Positions 24,872 to 36,639 of a stretch of 64,000 nt of DNA are shown here, piece after piece. The first letter of the stretch is position 1, and every line of letters starts with the position of its first letter. The stretch comes from Alentia gelatinosa (taxonomy: Eukaryota; Annelida; Polychaeta; Phyllodocida; Polynoidae): positions 20,322,527-20,386,526 of the forward strand of contig OX465588.1 in the NCBI GenBank assembly GCA_950022655.1. The letters are read 5' to 3'. The position numbers and the translations under genes were made by a program. The notes below the pieces were generated by a model that saw nothing but the letters and a program-made list of their open reading frames with translations, was not told the origin of the DNA and did no database searches.

Positions 24872-26399
24872 GGTTTTACCCTATTTTAGAAATTCTAGAG
24901 TCTTTGAAGTATAACTCGAATTGTGGAACGAATAGTTGTGGAATTTTCGGTTTGTCGGAGAGATGTTTCCAGGGTACCTTTTAAGTATGCCAAGATCGTA
25001 TCCTATAAGTGTGTGTAACCGGATTTAAAAACGTTTTTCGGGAATCCTTCACCTTTTGTGTGTTTACTATTATACACTGTTACCACTCCAAATGTGCTTT
25101 CCAATCCTATCATGTCTTTAACAAAAACACACTGCCAAAGAGTGGGAGAACATCAACTCCACTGCTTTTGTGCCAATCATCCCAATGATACCCTTATATG
25201 TACACTGATGTAAATGATGCTTTTGAAACTTCTCCTATTTTTTCAACCATCGGGTGTTCAAATTAGCAAGATAGTGCAACAGAAATAGACTGCCCATCAA
25301 TACAGTTGACCCGATTATATAAAAGGTAAAAATGAGAAATTTAGCAGCATCTAAATTACGCTGGTGCTATATGTTTAAAAGGAACCCTTTAGTCAATGAA
25401 AATCAAAACACAAATGAAAATATTTGATTTCATTGGATCTATTCTGGGCTGGAAATAATATGAATTTGAAAGAGCGATTGATTAGAAATATGATCCACAA
25501 AAAATAGAAAACACCAAAACGCTGGGTAGCAGGAACAATGATCTTTTGTTTGACATATCGAATTCGATTCTCATAATAACCTTTTTTTTTGCCAAGAAAT
25601 GCAGATCTGCTTTCAATTCTCTCAGCGAGCCAGTCTATATTAAACCTTCAATTAATTCTGTACGGTATGCATGTCCCTACTGCTATTCTCATTTTGATTG
25701 TCAAATATCAGGGGTCCCGGAGTAAACCGAACCGTGATCTAGTCATTGGCTATACAGCTAGCTGATCCTATTCTGGGGATTCCTATATTATTCTTAGATG
25801 AACAACTCATACTCATTTTAGTTATTTCGAATAGCTGAAGTTGGACCTGCGGGGCCTGCTGCTACAGCATAGATGATGCCTGTTCGCCAACTGCGATTCT
25901 CACTTCCAAATATAGCCAACCAAACGGCTCCTACTGCTGTGACGAAGTCTATATTTAACGCCGGTTGACATTTCCCACGCGGAGAGCAGGGGTAGAGTTT
26001 GGCGCATACACACACGGTCTTTGTGTGAGCAGCAGAACTCTAATCGGACTGAATATTGAACTAAAATAGTCACCTGCCTGGCTTTACAGACAGATCCCGC
26101 ATACATTTACCGTTAGATCCAAGAAATGTTTACCACTGCGCGATGAAGCTATGAGAGCAACACCCTTGGGTCAACTCTCTGGCGACCACCAGTCCTCTCT
26201 GAGATAACTACAAACATGTACATCTTCCCGCACAATCACTGAGTTGATTTTCTACCATCTAAATCACATCACAGACTTTATACCTTCATGAGATTATCCA
26301 TGACTATCATGTATGATAGTTCTATGTGTTGACTAGTGTGTCTTACCACAATAACTACTGATATAAATTGATCTATCCTTTTAATGAATCTCAAAATGT
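24872..26399. other. Unassigned intergenic DNA
   Basis: No gene or repeat I can name. Open frames are short and on both strands. Confidence 0.45.
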
Positions 26400-26622
26400 A
26401 AGTTCTGCGCCACGCATGCCCAAGATGGCTTCTCTGTGGGTGATAATGAAATGTGGAGCGGGGACTGCTAGTGTCGCCAGCTTCCGCCAGATGGATATGA
26501 GAATCTTCCAGGCAGAGTTCTGAATGACGCAACCATTCATTCACCCACATAGATCTGGTCTTCCTCTTGCGACGTCTCCGACTGCTTTCAGATTCCGCAA
26601 CAATGGTAATGTATGTAACCAC
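26400..26622 (-). pseudogene. Possible PIF/Harbinger transposase N-terminal fragment
   Basis: The minus-strand frame has SSRRRRKRKTRSMWVNEWL followed by LCLEDSHIHL. PIF/Harbinger (HARBI1-like) transposases typically have a short basic run, then a 'W..pWl..R' segment and a 'L..ED...y..y.Rm' segment near the N-terminus. The match is short and ends without the catalytic DDE region. This is a tentative call; an unrelated Arg-rich stretch is possible. Confidence 0.3.
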
Positions 26623-27180
26623 TGCTGGAGTTTTTTTTGTTTAAAGGATTTTATTTATACTTGAGTAATGCTTGGGTGTACTTGACTGATGTCTTGGCTC
26701 AACGAAAGAAACATATTTGTCAGGGACAAGAATGGGACAAGAACTTGAGAGACATGAAGCACGGCATCAGAACCTAAGAAACATCATATGGCGACAAACA
26801 AAAATAGCTAAATAAGTTAGTTGAGAATGCGAATGACCCCAAATGTTTCTCGAGTGAACTGAAAAAGGCCACAATGTCGAGGAGTCAGTCTTATTAGTCA
26901 CCACTCCTATTAGTTGACCTAGATACCAATGAGAATATAACCCCAGGAGGTTTGCCAATCTACTTAAACAATTAATTCCCCACAATTGGGAACAAATTAG
27001 ACAGATAAAGTCTTGATAGACCACCGGAAATTATTAAATTTTATGAAGGAAATTTACATAAATAAGACCAGTGGCCATCGAAATGTATGGAGCGAGCTCC
27101 TAAAAATGCCCTTCTTTTATTTCAGATAACCCATTTTAATCAGAAATCATTAGACACCAGTTCTTTTCCAACCAGCTAGA
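26623..27180. other. Decayed or unassigned DNA 5' of a LINE remnant
   Basis: Fragments such as IPHNWEQIRQI can be read on the plus strand, but there are too many stops for a call. Part of it may belong to the following LINE. Confidence 0.3.
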
Positions 27181-28205
27181 AGACGGCTCAAGTCACCCTG
27201 ATTCCAAGCAACTTGCACCCCATCTCCCTATTACAAATGTACTCAAAGGTGCATAACTATCTGACCACACACTTTATTGAACAAAGTATGATATATACAG
27301 ACCAGTTTGGCTACCTGAATGGTCAAGGTACCACCAACGGTGTTTATAACTTCGTTAATAACAACCTGTTCAAAGCTAGAGATCTTGGCCAAATAAGTAG
27401 AGCCATATTCGTGGCCTTTAAGAAAGCCTTTGACAGCGTCCATCATGGCCTCGTATTAAGCAAGCTGCAAACAGTTGGCCTCGCGTAAAACATGTACCTG
27501 TGGATTGAATCATCCAAAAACAATGCACCACTTTCGGTAAAAATGTTTGTGAAACATATGGGGTTCCTCAAGGGTCTGTATTAGGCGGCCTTTTATTCAT
27601 ATATTTTATCAAGGAGCTTGCCACTATCATCAAAGCCCTGGGTCTCCGAGTGACGCTATACACAGACAACTTTGTAGTATACACTTCAGATTGAAATGCG
27701 GCCCAGGTAGGTAACCGTCTCCAAAATGGAATGGACACCCTATATAGGTGGACTTTGAAAACTTCCAGGCAGTGACCTATAAAAAAAAAGAAAAAAAGTA
27801 CGGTATGCCTCTAAAACTAAATTGAAAAATGAAAGAATACCAGATATCTATATCGGTCTGACCAAATTGGGTAGCCATTAGATTACAACTATTTAAGTGC
27901 AATTATAGGTGACAGCTCGACATTTAATAAACACATCAGAAACGTAGTAAATTAAGTAAACTAGGACTATTACCCCAGTAATTGATTACGCCTTACTCTT
28001 GGACACTTCGAGCACCACAAAATACAAAGAAAAGTTGCAAAGAACACAAAACAGAGGCCTTAGACTATGCCGGAGACAGTGCAGAGGTTCTACGTCTGTG
28101 GAAAATCTACACCAGACTTGCAAAAAGAGCACAATGAAGAGAAGAAGAAATGAATTATCAGCCGGTAAATTGACATTATTCATGAAAAGTTGGAAAAAGT
28201 TTTAA
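27181..28205 (+). pseudogene. Non-LTR retrotransposon remnant: reverse transcriptase
   Basis: RT motifs are readable in order across frames: HPISLLQMYSKVHNYL (27214), TDQFGYLNGQGTTNGVYNF, FVAFKKAFDSVHHGLVLSKL (27410-27465, the first catalytic Asp region), then YGVPQGSVLGGLLF (about 27556-27600) and LYTDNFVVY near 27655-27685, where the usual YADD box is changed to YTDN. A C-terminal region with LGAIIGDSSTFNKHIRNVVN follows. Several frameshifts and stops make it inactive. The 5' endonuclease part is not visible. Confidence 0.85.
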
Positions 28206-28408
28206 AAATCAATAAAAATACCCATAATCATCTTATATTTTCTGTGCCTTTAATGGAGACTATAGATTAAAGTTCCCATGAAAATCTAAAAGTTGTATAT
28301 ATGTTTTGGCATCTGTGACCTTGACCTAGACCTTAACCTACATCTTAGAGAGCAAATATGTTGTTTCCCATAGAAATATGTGTTCATGAATAAGTTTGAT
28401 ATACAAGG
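28206..28408. other. Unassigned short spacer
   Basis: AT-rich; nothing recognised. Confidence 0.4.
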
Positions 28409-28675
28409 CTATTGAATGTTTGAGCAGACTAATATTAGAACCTGTACATGCATTAAAAGTAATGCCTTGCTCTCCTGCTCGATGAATTCCGTGAACCTGT
28501 GGTTTCCAAGTGCAGCTAGATTCTGTTCTAGTCCCCTGGCCTGTCCCAGAGGGATCGAAACCTCTTTGACGTCCTGCTTGGTCATGATCATTAAGACGTC
28601 ATAGTCTGCCAAGTCGTCTAGGACCAGGACTTCTGTCATCTTCTGTTTGAGGTCCGTCACCTTAGCCCATGTCAT
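28409..28675 (-). CDS. SAM-domain-like peptide, possible exon
   Basis: The frame contains LDDLADYDVLMIMTKQDVKE followed by VSIPLGQARGLEQNLAALG. This resembles the second half of a SAM (sterile alpha motif) domain, where 'L..LteeDLkelGI.lG.r..ll.ai..L' is the usual pattern. SAM domains mediate protein-protein or RNA binding. Only about 45 residues match, with no clear splice acceptor in front. The GC and codon pattern here and at 28960-29140 is more gene-like than the surrounding AT-rich DNA. It could be a host exon or part of a retroelement Gag-like protein. The start shown is the frame's first Met, not a proven start. Confidence 0.35.
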   Translation of the reverse strand: MTWAKVTDLKQKMTEVLVLDDLADYDVLMIMTKQDVKEVSIPLGQARGLEQNLAALGNHRFTEFIEQESKALLLMHVQVLILVCSNIQ

Positions 28676-28782
28676 TTGTTTTTTATTTGCACAACGTGAT
28701 ACAGGCAGTCTGCAATCAGCAGGTTTTGTATGTCCATCGGCAATCCATTTACTACAATATGACAGTCAACTACCCCGTGCTT

Positions 28783-29160
28783 CTAGTGGGTACATAGGTA
28801 TACGATTGATATTAAAGGTATGAAAACATGTATGATGAGATGAAATGGAATTATGAGAATAACAATAGTGATAGTACTATCTTGACCATCCATGTATATC
28901 CATTTTAACATTTTCATTGATCTAGAACAACCTTGCATTTCGCTCATGAAGTCAAAGTCGAAAGCAGACTCTATTCTGTCCACCATGGTGATGCTTAGAG
29001 TACAAAGCAGATCATGTGCTGACTGCATGGGCACAGGAGGGCAAGTGACTGGAGCCTGGGAGGTAGATAGCTGAGCCTGCCCCAGCCCCTCGGACAGGGT
29101 TCTCCTCCCCGGCTCCCCCAAACGTCGTTTAAACTTATGTATAACTTTAAAAATCTCCAA
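28783..29160 (-). other. Open frame upstream of the SAM-like peptide, possible exon
   Basis: A 125-codon minus-strand frame begins MEIFKVIHKFKRRLGEPGRR and contains a Ser/Gln/Pro-rich middle. No domain is recognised. It lies on the same strand and about 110 bp upstream of the SAM-like frame, and its first half is richer in GC than its neighbours. It may be a 5' exon or linker of the same protein, but no splice pair is convincing. Confidence 0.25.
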
Positions 29161-30640
29161 ATTCTCTCGTTATTTTCTACAGCTACGTGTGGTACTCAAT
29201 ACCTCAATACAAAGGCGATATGCATGTTTAAGCTTATGTTTTGATCTACATATACTATGAAATAAGTTCAGAAAATATATCAATTATTTCATATAGAAAA
29301 TGTAATAACATACCAGATGTTGCCTGGAGGAATTTTTCGTCACCTGCTCTTTTTCCTCGGCCTGGGAATACCTCCAGGCATCACTCACACAGATAGGGTT
29401 GAAAAGTGTGGACTCAAAATAAATTGGACAATGTAAGACATATAAGATGAGATCGTATAAGAATATGTAAAGAAGGCGGAGGGAGAATACAAAGAATTAG
29501 ACAATAGTACTTTCAAGAAAACCCTCAATTTACTGGGGGAAAATCTAAACTACATTTCAGGTTTCTATTCATTTTTGATATAATCGGGTCAACTAACGTT
29601 TCTGTGGATGTTCTAGAGAAAATGGCGCCTCGGTGAAATTCGATCAATTTAATTATTACTGGCTTGTCATTATCCAAAGGCGGGTGCTATATTTACAATA
29701 CGAAATGTCACCATCATATCTCGTGCTGCGGCCGCTGTCGAACCTCTCCTGTCAAAATGTCACGACTTAATTTGATTTGAGGTCTATAAATATTGTGTGG
29801 AAATTATTCAGTTTTTCCCCTAACTTCTTATCGCTCTAACTTCAATGGTGGTTCAGCATCAATATATAACGCCCTATTGCCAAGGCTCAATGTAAAATAT
29901 ATGATAAACACTGTATCTACATCACACATTTATATTTTACATGAAACTAAATTGTGGACGCTCTATCATGAATCTTATAAATAGTGTGAAGGTGTTGGCA
30001 CTAGCTCTCGCTTACGTCTTCAATAAAGACCTGCTATGTTCATTCTGGCTTATCGCCATGTTATTAAATTGTGTGAATCACATTTTAAAACAAAGTTAGG
30101 TCTACTTCAGATATCATTCAATAAGGCTGTATCTAGTTCAAGGATAATACGAAATATTGAAAAATATCTAAGATAAACAGTTTGTTACAATAGAATACGA
30201 CATCCCGAATTCCATCAATCCTAAGTCAGCCAAATGCCACACATTGTGAAATGGCGATAGATAGGCAAGAACGCGAAAATAAATATGCATAACAAATTTG
30301 TATTCAATTAAATTGATTTTCATGTTAATCATTTATTTTCTGTAAATACAATTTTGATATATTTATGTACATATTGTCAAGTGACATCTGCGACGCAAAT
30401 GTCATGTTTATGTGATGTTTCCCATCGCGCAATAGTCATATTTCACACCTGGCACAAACACTATATACATATTATGTAAACGTACACTAAAAAACCTGCT
30501 TATTACCACAGTTCGCATGTATACAGACGTTATAACTAGCTCTGACGTGGCCTTGTATTTTCCACCTAACCTTCTGCCACCAACACTATATTCCTGCCTA
30601 GCTATTACACATAGGTTTACACATACCAGAGAGTTGGACA
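29161..30640. other. Unassigned intergenic DNA
   Basis: No gene recognised. A GCCTGGAGG / CCTCCAGGC inverted pair lies at about 29320-29380. Confidence 0.4.
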
Positions 30641-31195
30641 TGTCTGGACCATGTATTGTTAGATAGTGATCATATATTAGAGGTAAGAGTTGATCAAAAC
30701 CTTGTCAGTGATGTCTTATCAGTTATTTTGACCCGGCAATTGGTACCTCATCGGAAAGAGCCATACATGTTTTACGGAAGGTCCTATCGGGGATAGTACA
30801 CTCTCCATCAACAAAATAATTTATACATGTATGACTGGACGAAGCTTTATATCTTTGAAAATCCTGAAAAAAACCAGTGGGATACAATTAGGGAAGGTAT
30901 TACTTCATACTTAGAAAAGGTCTGCCCCTCGAAAACCTTCATATTTGAACAGAAAAAAGCCTAGTTGGCTAACAGAGGACATTCTTAGTTTAATGATAGA
31001 GAGACGTATAATAGTTAAGGAAACCGAGACAACTCGATCCACGGCAAATTTTAATAAGCTAAAAATATATCAAAAGGGAAATAAACAGCGATAAGCCTGG
31101 CAAATAAGGAATTCTGGAAATCAGAAATAGAAAGCTCTCCAGATTTATAACCCCAGACAATCTGGCATAAAGAGTTGTACGACCCGAAGAGTAAT
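30641..31195 (+). pseudogene. Non-LTR retrotransposon remnant: endonuclease end and linker before RT
   Basis: The plus strand can be read in pieces. One is an endonuclease-end-like segment. Then come KPSWLTEDILSLMIERRIIV and TANFNKLKIY near 30955-31070, and an ANKEFWKSEIE-like segment near 31100. This order (KPW.T.ei...i..R, then F..yk..rN, then FW..i) is the linker between endonuclease and RT in Jockey/CR1-type LINEs. Multiple frame changes; the RT domain does not follow in this orientation. Confidence 0.6.
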
Positions 31196-31223
31196 AAGTA
31201 AAAACATAGTGACGACGCCAATA

Positions 31224-31324
31224 CAGTGATACTTATTCTCGGAGTTGATGATGAATCGTTCAGAACTTGTTGTTCCGACTCATTCTGAACGAGTTACCAT
31301 CGACACCTCGAATAAGTATCGCAG
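31224..31324. repeat. Hairpin element with about 41-bp arms
   Basis: The left arm (31224-31264) contains GATACTTATTCTCGGAGTTG and ATCGTTCAGAA. The right arm (31283-31324), reverse-complemented, contains GATACTTATTCGAGGTGTCG and CTCGTTCAGAA. The arms are about 80% identical around an 18-bp loop. It resembles a small MITE or a stem-loop inserted at the end of the LINE fragment. Confidence 0.65.
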
Positions 31325-31920
31325 TATCATATACCTTTGATTAGCTATAATTTGCCAAAACTGACCGTAAACCGCTTCTGTTGACACTGTCACTCTCTCT
31401 CAGCGCAGTAAATACATCACCATACTAATCTGGAAGTCAAAGAATGCCTGTGCAAGTCAACTTCGCTCTCCAAACGCATAATTCCTTTGCTCAATGATTC
31501 ATAAGAGACCCCAACTCTGCTTGGAGAATGTGAACGCACTCGCTGAAGCTGAGGTTAGCTTCCCTCAACCTTACCGTAACTCAAAGAGACTATGAATAGG
31601 AGAGTGACATTTTTTTAATTTATTTTTTTCTATTCAGGACAAACAATTCTAACACTAGGTTAGATCTTGCACTGTAGGTATAAATGTGGTACATCAAACA
31701 ATCAGTATTCGCATTTACCGAATACATGTATATATAAATATGTAATAATAGAAATGAAAGAAAAATGACAAGATAAGATAGGAGATTAGTAGTATGATGA
31801 ATGATGAAAAGTTACATATTCCTTTCATATACTGAGCATTCTGATTTAACTTCTTTTTTTAAGTCTTTTACAGGAACCAAACTCTGTACAGCCAGACTTA
31901 GCTTATCCCAAAAGAGCCTC
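31325..31920. other. Unassigned DNA
   Basis: No gene recognised. The last part may be the decayed 3' untranslated region of the following minus-strand LINE. Confidence 0.35.
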
Positions 31921-33480
31921 CCACGATACAGTGGGCTATGATAAGAGTTGCTACAATAGATTTGCACTGGTTTGAACAACTGCATATCTTCTCACATCAA
32001 GGTAATCAATCTGAAGTTTCTTGTGCAAGCGCTCGACATTCTGGTATCTGTTCCAATTAACTTTGATTGTTCTCAGCGCCCTATTTTGCGTGATTTGTAG
32101 TGATCTTATATTATCTTGGCGAGCTCTGTCCACGAAAAAAGAGCAATACTCAAGAATATGACGAATGATAACTGTGTATATTAAATATGCGGTTGCTTTA
32201 CTAAGACAACCACATATTTTACTCAGTTTAAAAAACCTCACATTAGTATTCTTATTCCGTTCTTTTAAAAGGGCACCACAATTTAACTATGAATCAATAG
32301 TAAGCCCAAGATACTTGTACGAAGTCATTACCTTAAGGTGCGATGGACCGCAAGAAAGTACAGGACATTCCTGCCTACTCAGCTTACATGGCGATGCATA
32401 CCATACAACCTTGGTTTTCTTAGCATTAATGGTCATACCATTACATAGACACCATCGGTTCACCTTATCCATAGCTACATTTAGAGTGACACTGTCACAC
32501 TTGTCGTTTATGAAGGGATTGAACAGGATCGGGCCTAAAACCGAACCCTGAAGCACACCAAAAGAATTCCCTCTCAAGCTAGAGGTCATACCATTGATCT
32601 TAACTTGCTGTCTATGGTTAGATAGGATTTTAACCATTTAATCGAGTTTACCGGCATTTTAACAACTTTCTCTAATTTACAAAAATAGAAACTTGTGTGG
32701 CACTGAATCGAGGGCCTTTTTAAGATCCACATTTATTGAAGACGTAATTAAACTATTATTACGAGCCAGGTATACATCGTTGGTATACTTAAAAACAGCA
32801 TCAGAGGTTCCGAACCCTAACGCAACCCATACTGACTGCTTATGAGAACCTTGTTGGTTTTAATAAATTCTTCGATATACGCAGTCACAACTTTCTCCAA
32901 TAACTTTGCTGGAACTGGAGTAAGGGTGATTGGTCTCCAGTTATCAATGTTACTTCTGTTCCCCCTTTAGGTATCGGTATAACCGTACCGACTTTCCAAT
33001 TATTTGGAACAACACCTGCTCTCAAGGACTGTTAAGAAATCTAGGCAAATTCATCAGCAAATATAACCATACAGTCTCTAACCACTCTACTAGAAATATT
33101 ATCAATCCCGGAGCTCTTTGATATCGAGATATCTCTAGCAAGTTCAACAATTTCCTCCGATGAAACGGTCATAGGAGCTATTTAGTCATTGCTATCTACA
33201 CCCATTAATGAGGAAAGTAGGAGTTGGTAATCTGAGAGATCCCTATCAGCAAATAGCTTTTTCCCAATATTGCAGAAATATCTGTTAATAAACTCCGGGA
33301 CCTGTGCATGGCTTATTCTCTCATTACTGTATTGGTTAACAATTGAACAGATCTCATCCTTCCCCCCATGATCCCAAATATCTTTAATAGCTCTCCAGTA
33401 GTCTTGTGGATGTCCCTTTACATTTTTCCACTTGCTCACGACAGAAGGAATTCTTGCATTGCTGATCAAGATACTTAACT
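31921..33480 (-). pseudogene. Non-LTR retrotransposon remnant: linker and reverse transcriptase
   Basis: Read on the minus strand from 33470: a pre-RT linker (GHPQDYWRAIKDIW, EFINRYFCNIGKKLF), then RT motifs NWRPITLTPVPAKLLEKVVT (about 32945-32885), SINVDLKKALDSVPHKFLF (about 32735-32680), GVLQGSVLGPILFNPFIND (32556-32500), and a thumb region CNGMTINAKKTKVVWY and YKYLGLTIDS (32445-32290). The C-terminal ATAYLIYTVIIRHILEYCS and LQITQNRALRTI (32200-32060) follow. The FADD box itself is missing between the GSVLGP block and the thumb. It is split by frameshifts and inactive. Confidence 0.9.
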
Positions 33481-33559
33481 ATGTATCCTGCCAACACTTC
33501 CCATAAAATATTGACACCAGTTTCTTCCCAAAAGACAACCCAGTATTGACCAGAGAGAA

Positions 33560-33700
33560 AATCCTCCATTTTCTTCGATATACGCAGTCACAACTTTTGA
33601 GGGAAACAAAGGTAATGACGTTAGAGGCAGTGCCTCACTGCACCGATCCTTGTTCTCCACCCGTTCTCCATCCAATCTCCACCCAGTCTCCACCTGAGTG
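33560..33700 (-). pseudogene. Duplicated short RT fragment
   Basis: A minus-strand segment reads KVVTAYIEENGG, repeating the KVVTAYIEEF block of the RT at about 32895. The DNA TTCTTCGATATACGCAGTCA is shared by both places. This shows either a second truncated copy or an internal rearrangement of the same LINE. Confidence 0.6.
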
Positions 33701-33752
33701 GTTCTTACCCTAGTCGGTGATGCTGCTTCATTAGCGCTCCAATATCGTAAGA

Positions 33753-33984
33753 ATGTTTTTTTTTGGTCAATCTCACCTCCATCTGCACTCGATCAGAGGT
33801 CTTGCTCCACTGGGCTCCATTGACGCGATCATGGAGCTACCCACGATCGGGCGCCTACTCTCCCGGCGTCTGGTGGACATTGGCCGCACTAAGCGCAACA
33901 AGGGAGTTCCCTTTTCAGCCGCTCCAGGGCGGGTCGACCGAACTTAGCTATTTCCGTCGGAGGGATCGATTTATTTTCTCTTAA
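33753..33984 (+). other. GC-rich block with an unassigned 64-codon frame
   Basis: A short stretch much richer in GC than its surroundings. The frame reads LPTIGRLLSRRLVDIGRTKR near its end. I recognise no family. It may be a fragment of a GC-rich retroelement such as the split-direct-repeat type found elsewhere in the window. Confidence 0.25.
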
Positions 33985-34350
33985 CATTCCGGCCAGATTC
34001 CGCCGGATTTCGCGATTATTTAATTATACCGTTATCCATCTTTTTTAATAAAAAGAATAACAGGTTTTAAATTTCTACTAAATATTGCAGTTTATTGAAA
34101 AAGGAAGGCAGATAAAGATAAGCCTTGATGTAATGAATGTACATAGCACACTCTGGTTCTGAAATGATGTCCAATATTTCAAACTTTCTGTCTCCGCTCC
34201 CGCGAATGCGGATCGCGGGTCCCGATCATATCTAATATTCCTTTATGTCCTCCACAACCCAGGCGGAATGAAGAGATGAGGCAGGAGCTGGGTAGATACA
34301 ATCTGGTTGATAAATCTTACGAAAATCAAAAAAGAATTAATGTATAAGAT

Positions 34351-35165
34351 TTATTCAAATTGATGAATTGATTGTTGATGTGAGGAGTTGATAATAAATG
34401 AATAATGGACCAAGAAGGAAAAAGCAATGGGAGTGGGTAGTTGGATTTTAGGAGTTGGGAAGAGAAGTGGTGTGGCCACGGATACATGGTGGTGAGGAAG
34501 GGTGGGTGGTGATTGGTGATTTACGAGTTGAAATTTAGCTAAAATAATATGAGATTTGTTTGAAACACTATGTGAGTGCTTGGTAGTCTTACAGGCCTTA
34601 GAGGACCAGCCTTCGAATTTCTGAATGTCAGTCTCTGTGTTTCCCGCGTTGTAGACTACAGTGGCGGCTGACCTTTGGAGGGAATGGAGGATGTATACGG
34701 GTTGGTTTTCGCCAATTCGAGTCACGGCTGTCGCCCATAAGTCACGTATCACGTGCAGCCAATTGGATCCCTTGTTGCCTGGTACATGAAGAGCGGATGT
34801 CGCTGGTCTTGGGTGGGTACTTCTTTGATAGCTTCCCTCAATGCATTGACGGGGTAGTACTTTTGTTCCTCTACAGCTGCTATAATCACAGACTGCGTCT
34901 GGTTGTGTCTCAGAAGGTTTTTGGGCTTCTTTATGTACGCTGTCATTTGGTTGGTACCTATAGTTATATCGCCTCTTGAAAGGTGGAGTGTATCTTGGTA
35001 CTGTTTGGCAGATAGTGGGAGGACCTCTGACTGTCTTAATGCAGCAACGAAGATGTCGAGGGTGGCCCTCCTGGCTACGCGACCAAGCTGTGTGGGTGGG
35101 AAGGCATGAGCGCGCAGAGCAAGTGGACTATTTCTATAGAAACAAGGTAGGCGAGTTCGTACCAA
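34351..35165 (-). pseudogene. Decayed tyrosine recombinase of a DIRS/Ngaro-type retrotransposon
   Basis: On the minus strand, 35165-34749 contains FVAALRQSEVLPLSAKQYQD, then HLSRGDI and IKKPKNLL. This parallels VALRQSEVAPPSA...HLSRRDV...IKAAKNL in the intact recombinase at 54131-54973. 34752-34351 continues with ILHSLQRSAATVVYNAG and EGWSS. The HxxR catalytic box has changed to HSLQ, and the final tyrosine position is Cys (SKACK). The two parts are in different frames. The gene is therefore dead, but it shows a second, older family of the same class. No reverse transcriptase is visible upstream. Confidence 0.85.
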
Positions 35166-35369
35166 TAAGGTAATATATTTTCATTCCATAATATACCTTC
35201 AAATATAAGTATTTGATGAATTAATAACGGAAATGTGACGATGCCCAAGCTGGATTAAAACTGTACTGGTATATCTGTTGACATCTTACTTGAAAATTGA
35301 GCGCGTAATACTCTCCAAGCGCATTTTCTACTTTTTCCCCCTTCAACTCTACTGGCACAGGTATAAAAT

Positions 35370-35700
35370 AATAAGCTCCACATGAAAGACGTTGTTAGGT
35401 CTATGCATGCAACGATCTGTAAGTTTGGGAGAATAAGACACTGCCTCACAAAAGAGGCTGCACTCACCATTTATGTGAGGGCCATAAGGCCGGTTATGGA
35501 ATACTCCTCTTACTTATTCGATGGAACGCAAAAGGCTGAACATTGTTGCGAAAATTGCAGAATCTAGCACTGTGTATCACCATGTTGAGCCTATACGATG
35601 GTACTGGCACTGATCTGTTACATGAAAAATGTAAAGTCGCAAAATTGAGTCTCATTTTCAAATTCTGTTAGATAACAGATCCTTAGGGACTAGATCAGAT
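35370..35700 (+). pseudogene. Non-LTR retrotransposon, RT thumb/C-terminal part (5' half of an interrupted fragment)
   Basis: The frame reads HCLTKEAALTIYVRAIRPVM followed by EYSSYLFDG, then in another frame KLQNLALCITM and YDGTGTDLLHEKCKVAKLSL. This is the typical post-catalytic LINE sequence 'yk.lIrP.leYas.vWdg...lq..alR'. It stops abruptly at 35702 where a DNA element begins, and resumes at 36414. Confidence 0.8.
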
Positions 35701-35702
35701 GA

Positions 35703-36413
35703 TAAGGGCCTGCACCGACCAACGCCGAATCTGGGCCCGATAGGCCTTAGGATTGACCTCACGACACCATGCCGTTTCTATATCGTGGGGTCAGAAAAAC
35801 ATCCTAGCAGTGGAACTGGTTTCTGCGATTGACTCTACGATATCTCACGATTGCATACCGATAGTCTGCCATTAAAAACGCCAATCGTAGAGCTCCCGAT
35901 TAAATCCAACATTTTTCGTAGCCTGTCGAAAGCGATTTAATGGAAAAATATCTCTTGCGGGTGAAATACTTGGCGGGCAATTATGAAATTCTGGAATTCG
36001 GTAGAGCCCATATAGATATAAAATGGCCACAAATATAATATTATTTGATTAAGTCTAAGGGTCTGTAAATAATAGTCTCACAATGGAATTATGATTCTAC
36101 CACAGTTACATTTTTCAAATCGATTATGTTAAAGTCTGAAAAATGATTTCATAATACGTTGTAAATAATTCTAAAACTTTATTGAGATTCATTCAAAATT
36201 TTCGAAAATTATAGTATATTTCAATATCAAAACTGAGATCTACATTAATGCACAGATTCAATCGTGACCATGGTGTGACCATGGTTTATGTTTTTAGTCC
36301 TACGGTGTACGATTTCAAGCCATGTCTCGATAAGCTATGATTTGGGCATTTCAAATCGTAGCTTATCAGGAAGTATGTCGTAGACCGTCAGCGTTGGTGG
36401 GTGTGGGGCCTTA
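35703..36413. mobile_element. Non-autonomous DNA element inserted in a LINE tail
   Basis: The left end read inward is ATAAGGGCCTGCACCGACCA followed by ACGCCGA. The right end reverse-complemented is ATAAGGCCCCACACCCACCA followed by ACGCTGA: 27-bp inverted repeats with a few mismatches. The interior of 0.7 kb carries repeated ATCGTAG / CTACGAT words and no transposase. The LINE coding sequence stops on one side and continues on the other, which fixes the insertion to within a few bases. The ends resemble those of the units at 42341 and 42562. Confidence 0.85.
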
Positions 36414-36639
36414 TGCGAGATTCAAAGAACGCTTTTTAAAATGTGCATCTTATAAGATGTCTCCTCTGTATCGCGGTCTAGCACTTTGGAATATATTGCC
36501 TGGATGGATGGCTACAAAAAAACAAACCTTTTTTGACGACCACATTTATGAAATCAACCTACATGTATTCACTGGAAGAACGTTTGCATACATGAAGGGA
36601 ATAAAATCATTTAAAAAACAAGAAATCGTCTCGGCTTGA
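36414..36639 (+). pseudogene. Non-LTR retrotransposon C-terminal tail (3' half of the interrupted fragment)
   Basis: It reads YARFKERFLKC and then SPLYRGLALWNILPGWM and FFDDHIYEI, the usual end of a LINE RT protein. The frame's apparent N-terminus upstream of 36414 comes from the inserted element and is not real. Together with 35370-35700 it forms one LINE remnant split by the insertion. Confidence 0.8.
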
